A DNA stretch of 6,421 nucleotides from Coriobacteriales bacterium (GTDB lineage Bacteria > Actinomycetota > Coriobacteriia > Coriobacteriales > UBA8131), in the NCBI GenBank assembly GCA_031261765.1, contig JAISJA010000106.1:1-6421 (forward strand). Reading direction: 5' to 3'. Within the stretch, counting starts at the first letter, position 1; every line of letters begins with the position of its first letter. The translations under genes were made by a program, and so were the position numbers. Of this stretch, positions 5,970-6,421 are shown in pieces. Under the pieces are notes generated by a model. It had not been told where the DNA came from. It did no database searches and worked only from the letters and a program-made list of their open reading frames with translations.

Positions 5970-6017
5970 TACGGTCTGTGCGGCAAGCCCACGCAGACGT
6001 AAGTGGAAAGAGGAGAC

Positions 6018-6413
6018 ATGGACGAGGTTTATGATTTTCTAAAGGAAGCCAAGACTTATTTTCTGGCAACCGCGGACGGCGACCAGCCGCGCGTACGCGC
6101 GTTTGGAACCATAGACAAGTACAACGGCAAGCTGTACATACAGACAGGCAAGTCCAAGGACGTATCGCACCAGATAGCCAAGAACCCAAAGGTAGAACTT
6201 TGCGCCACGAAAGGGCTGGACTGGATACGCGTGTCGTGCACGCTTGTGGACGACCCAGACGTAGAAGCGAAGCGCCACATGCTTGACGCGTACCCTGACC
6301 TTAAGGCTATGTATTCCGCCGAGGATGACAACACGCAGGTGCTATATATGACAGACGCCACCGCTACGTTCGCGTCGCTTGCCTCCCCCGACACGCATAC
6401 CGTAACTTTTTAA
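6018..6413 (+). CDS. Pyridoxamine 5'-phosphate oxidase-like flavin-binding (split-barrel) protein
   Basis: The 131 residues fit the small PPOX-like split-barrel family. VYDFLKEAKTYFLATADGDQ (4-23) followed by PRVRAFGTI is the typical first helix and strand pair, GKLYIQTGKSKDVSHQIAKN (37-56) is the flavin phosphate-binding region, PKVELCA and WIRVSCTLVDD follow, and NTQVLYMTDATATF (105-118) is the closing strand. These proteins bind FMN or F420 and most are of unknown substrate; true pyridoxamine phosphate oxidase is longer. The ATG at 6018 is chosen over the upstream GTG at 6003 because the family alignment starts here and AAAGAGGAG precedes it. The SD spacing is short (GAGG 4 nt away). The GTG would have no SD. 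All four Ile codons are ATA. Only 8 bases follow the stop. Confidence 0.88.
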   Translation: MDEVYDFLKEAKTYFLATADGDQPRVRAFGTIDKYNGKLYIQTGKSKDVSHQIAKNPKVELCATKGLDWIRVSCTLVDDPDVEAKRHMLDAYPDLKAMYSAEDDNTQVLYMTDATATFASLASPDTHTVTF

Positions 6414-6421
6414 CGGCATGA

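Noticed and set aside
6003..6017. Upstream GTG start giving five extra residues to the PPOX-like protein
   Set aside because: No Shine-Dalgarno sequence precedes it, the SD-like AAAGAGGAG would lie inside the coding region, and the family pattern begins at the ATG at 6018.
1..6421. CRISPR arrays, tRNA or rRNA genes, insertion sequences
   Set aside because: No regularly spaced repeats, no cloverleaf, no rRNA-like text and no transposase-like protein were seen on either strand.

Overview
The window is a bacterial chromosomal segment with seven genes. Six are complete, and one is cut by the left edge. Dense Shine-Dalgarno sites, the glmU-prs pair and an L,D-transpeptidase/VanW-type cell-wall protein point to a Gram-positive-type bacterium. 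The Prs and GlmU sequences and the flavin-binding oxidase-like protein look closest to Coriobacteriia (Actinomycetota), but that placement comes from memory of the families, not from a search, and is tentative. Isoleucine is written almost entirely with ATA (34 of 40 Ile codons across prs, the metallo-hydrolase and the last gene), which is very unusual in GC-rich genes.

Left part (1-3188): a membrane-anchored peptidoglycan-binding protein (minus strand, partial) is divergent from glmU-prs (plus strand). GlmU makes UDP-GlcNAc for peptidoglycan and Prs makes PRPP. The two overlap by one base (TGATG) and are probably translationally coupled.

Middle (3189-4709): after prs comes a 253-bp non-coding stretch between convergent genes. 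It is packed with inverted repeats: a 62-nt multi-segment hairpin, then a C/G-rich hairpin whose arm can instead pair with a distant site 70 bp away. Next, on the minus strand, is a two-gene unit that looks like a toxin-antitoxin module. It is an XRE helix-turn-helix/Panacea (SocA-like, DUF4065) antitoxin followed, with an 11-nt overlap, by a 139-residue protein whose predicted layout resembles the RelE/HigB toxin fold. A near-consensus promoter drives the module, and three degenerate tandem 12-mers lie across its -35 region, facing a second promoter for the next gene.

Right part (4710-6421): a UlaG/YtkL-like metallo-beta-lactamase-fold hydrolase (plus) converges with an isochorismatase/nicotinamidase-like hydrolase (minus), with only 2 bp between their stop codons. 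The latter is divergent from a pyridoxamine-5'-phosphate-oxidase-like flavin-binding protein (plus). The intergenic region between those two carries a perfect 7-bp inverted repeat.

The main item of interest is the Panacea-type module with its possible operator array and the structured non-coding region beside it. The module shares the host's ATA bias, so it does not look like a very recent arrival.
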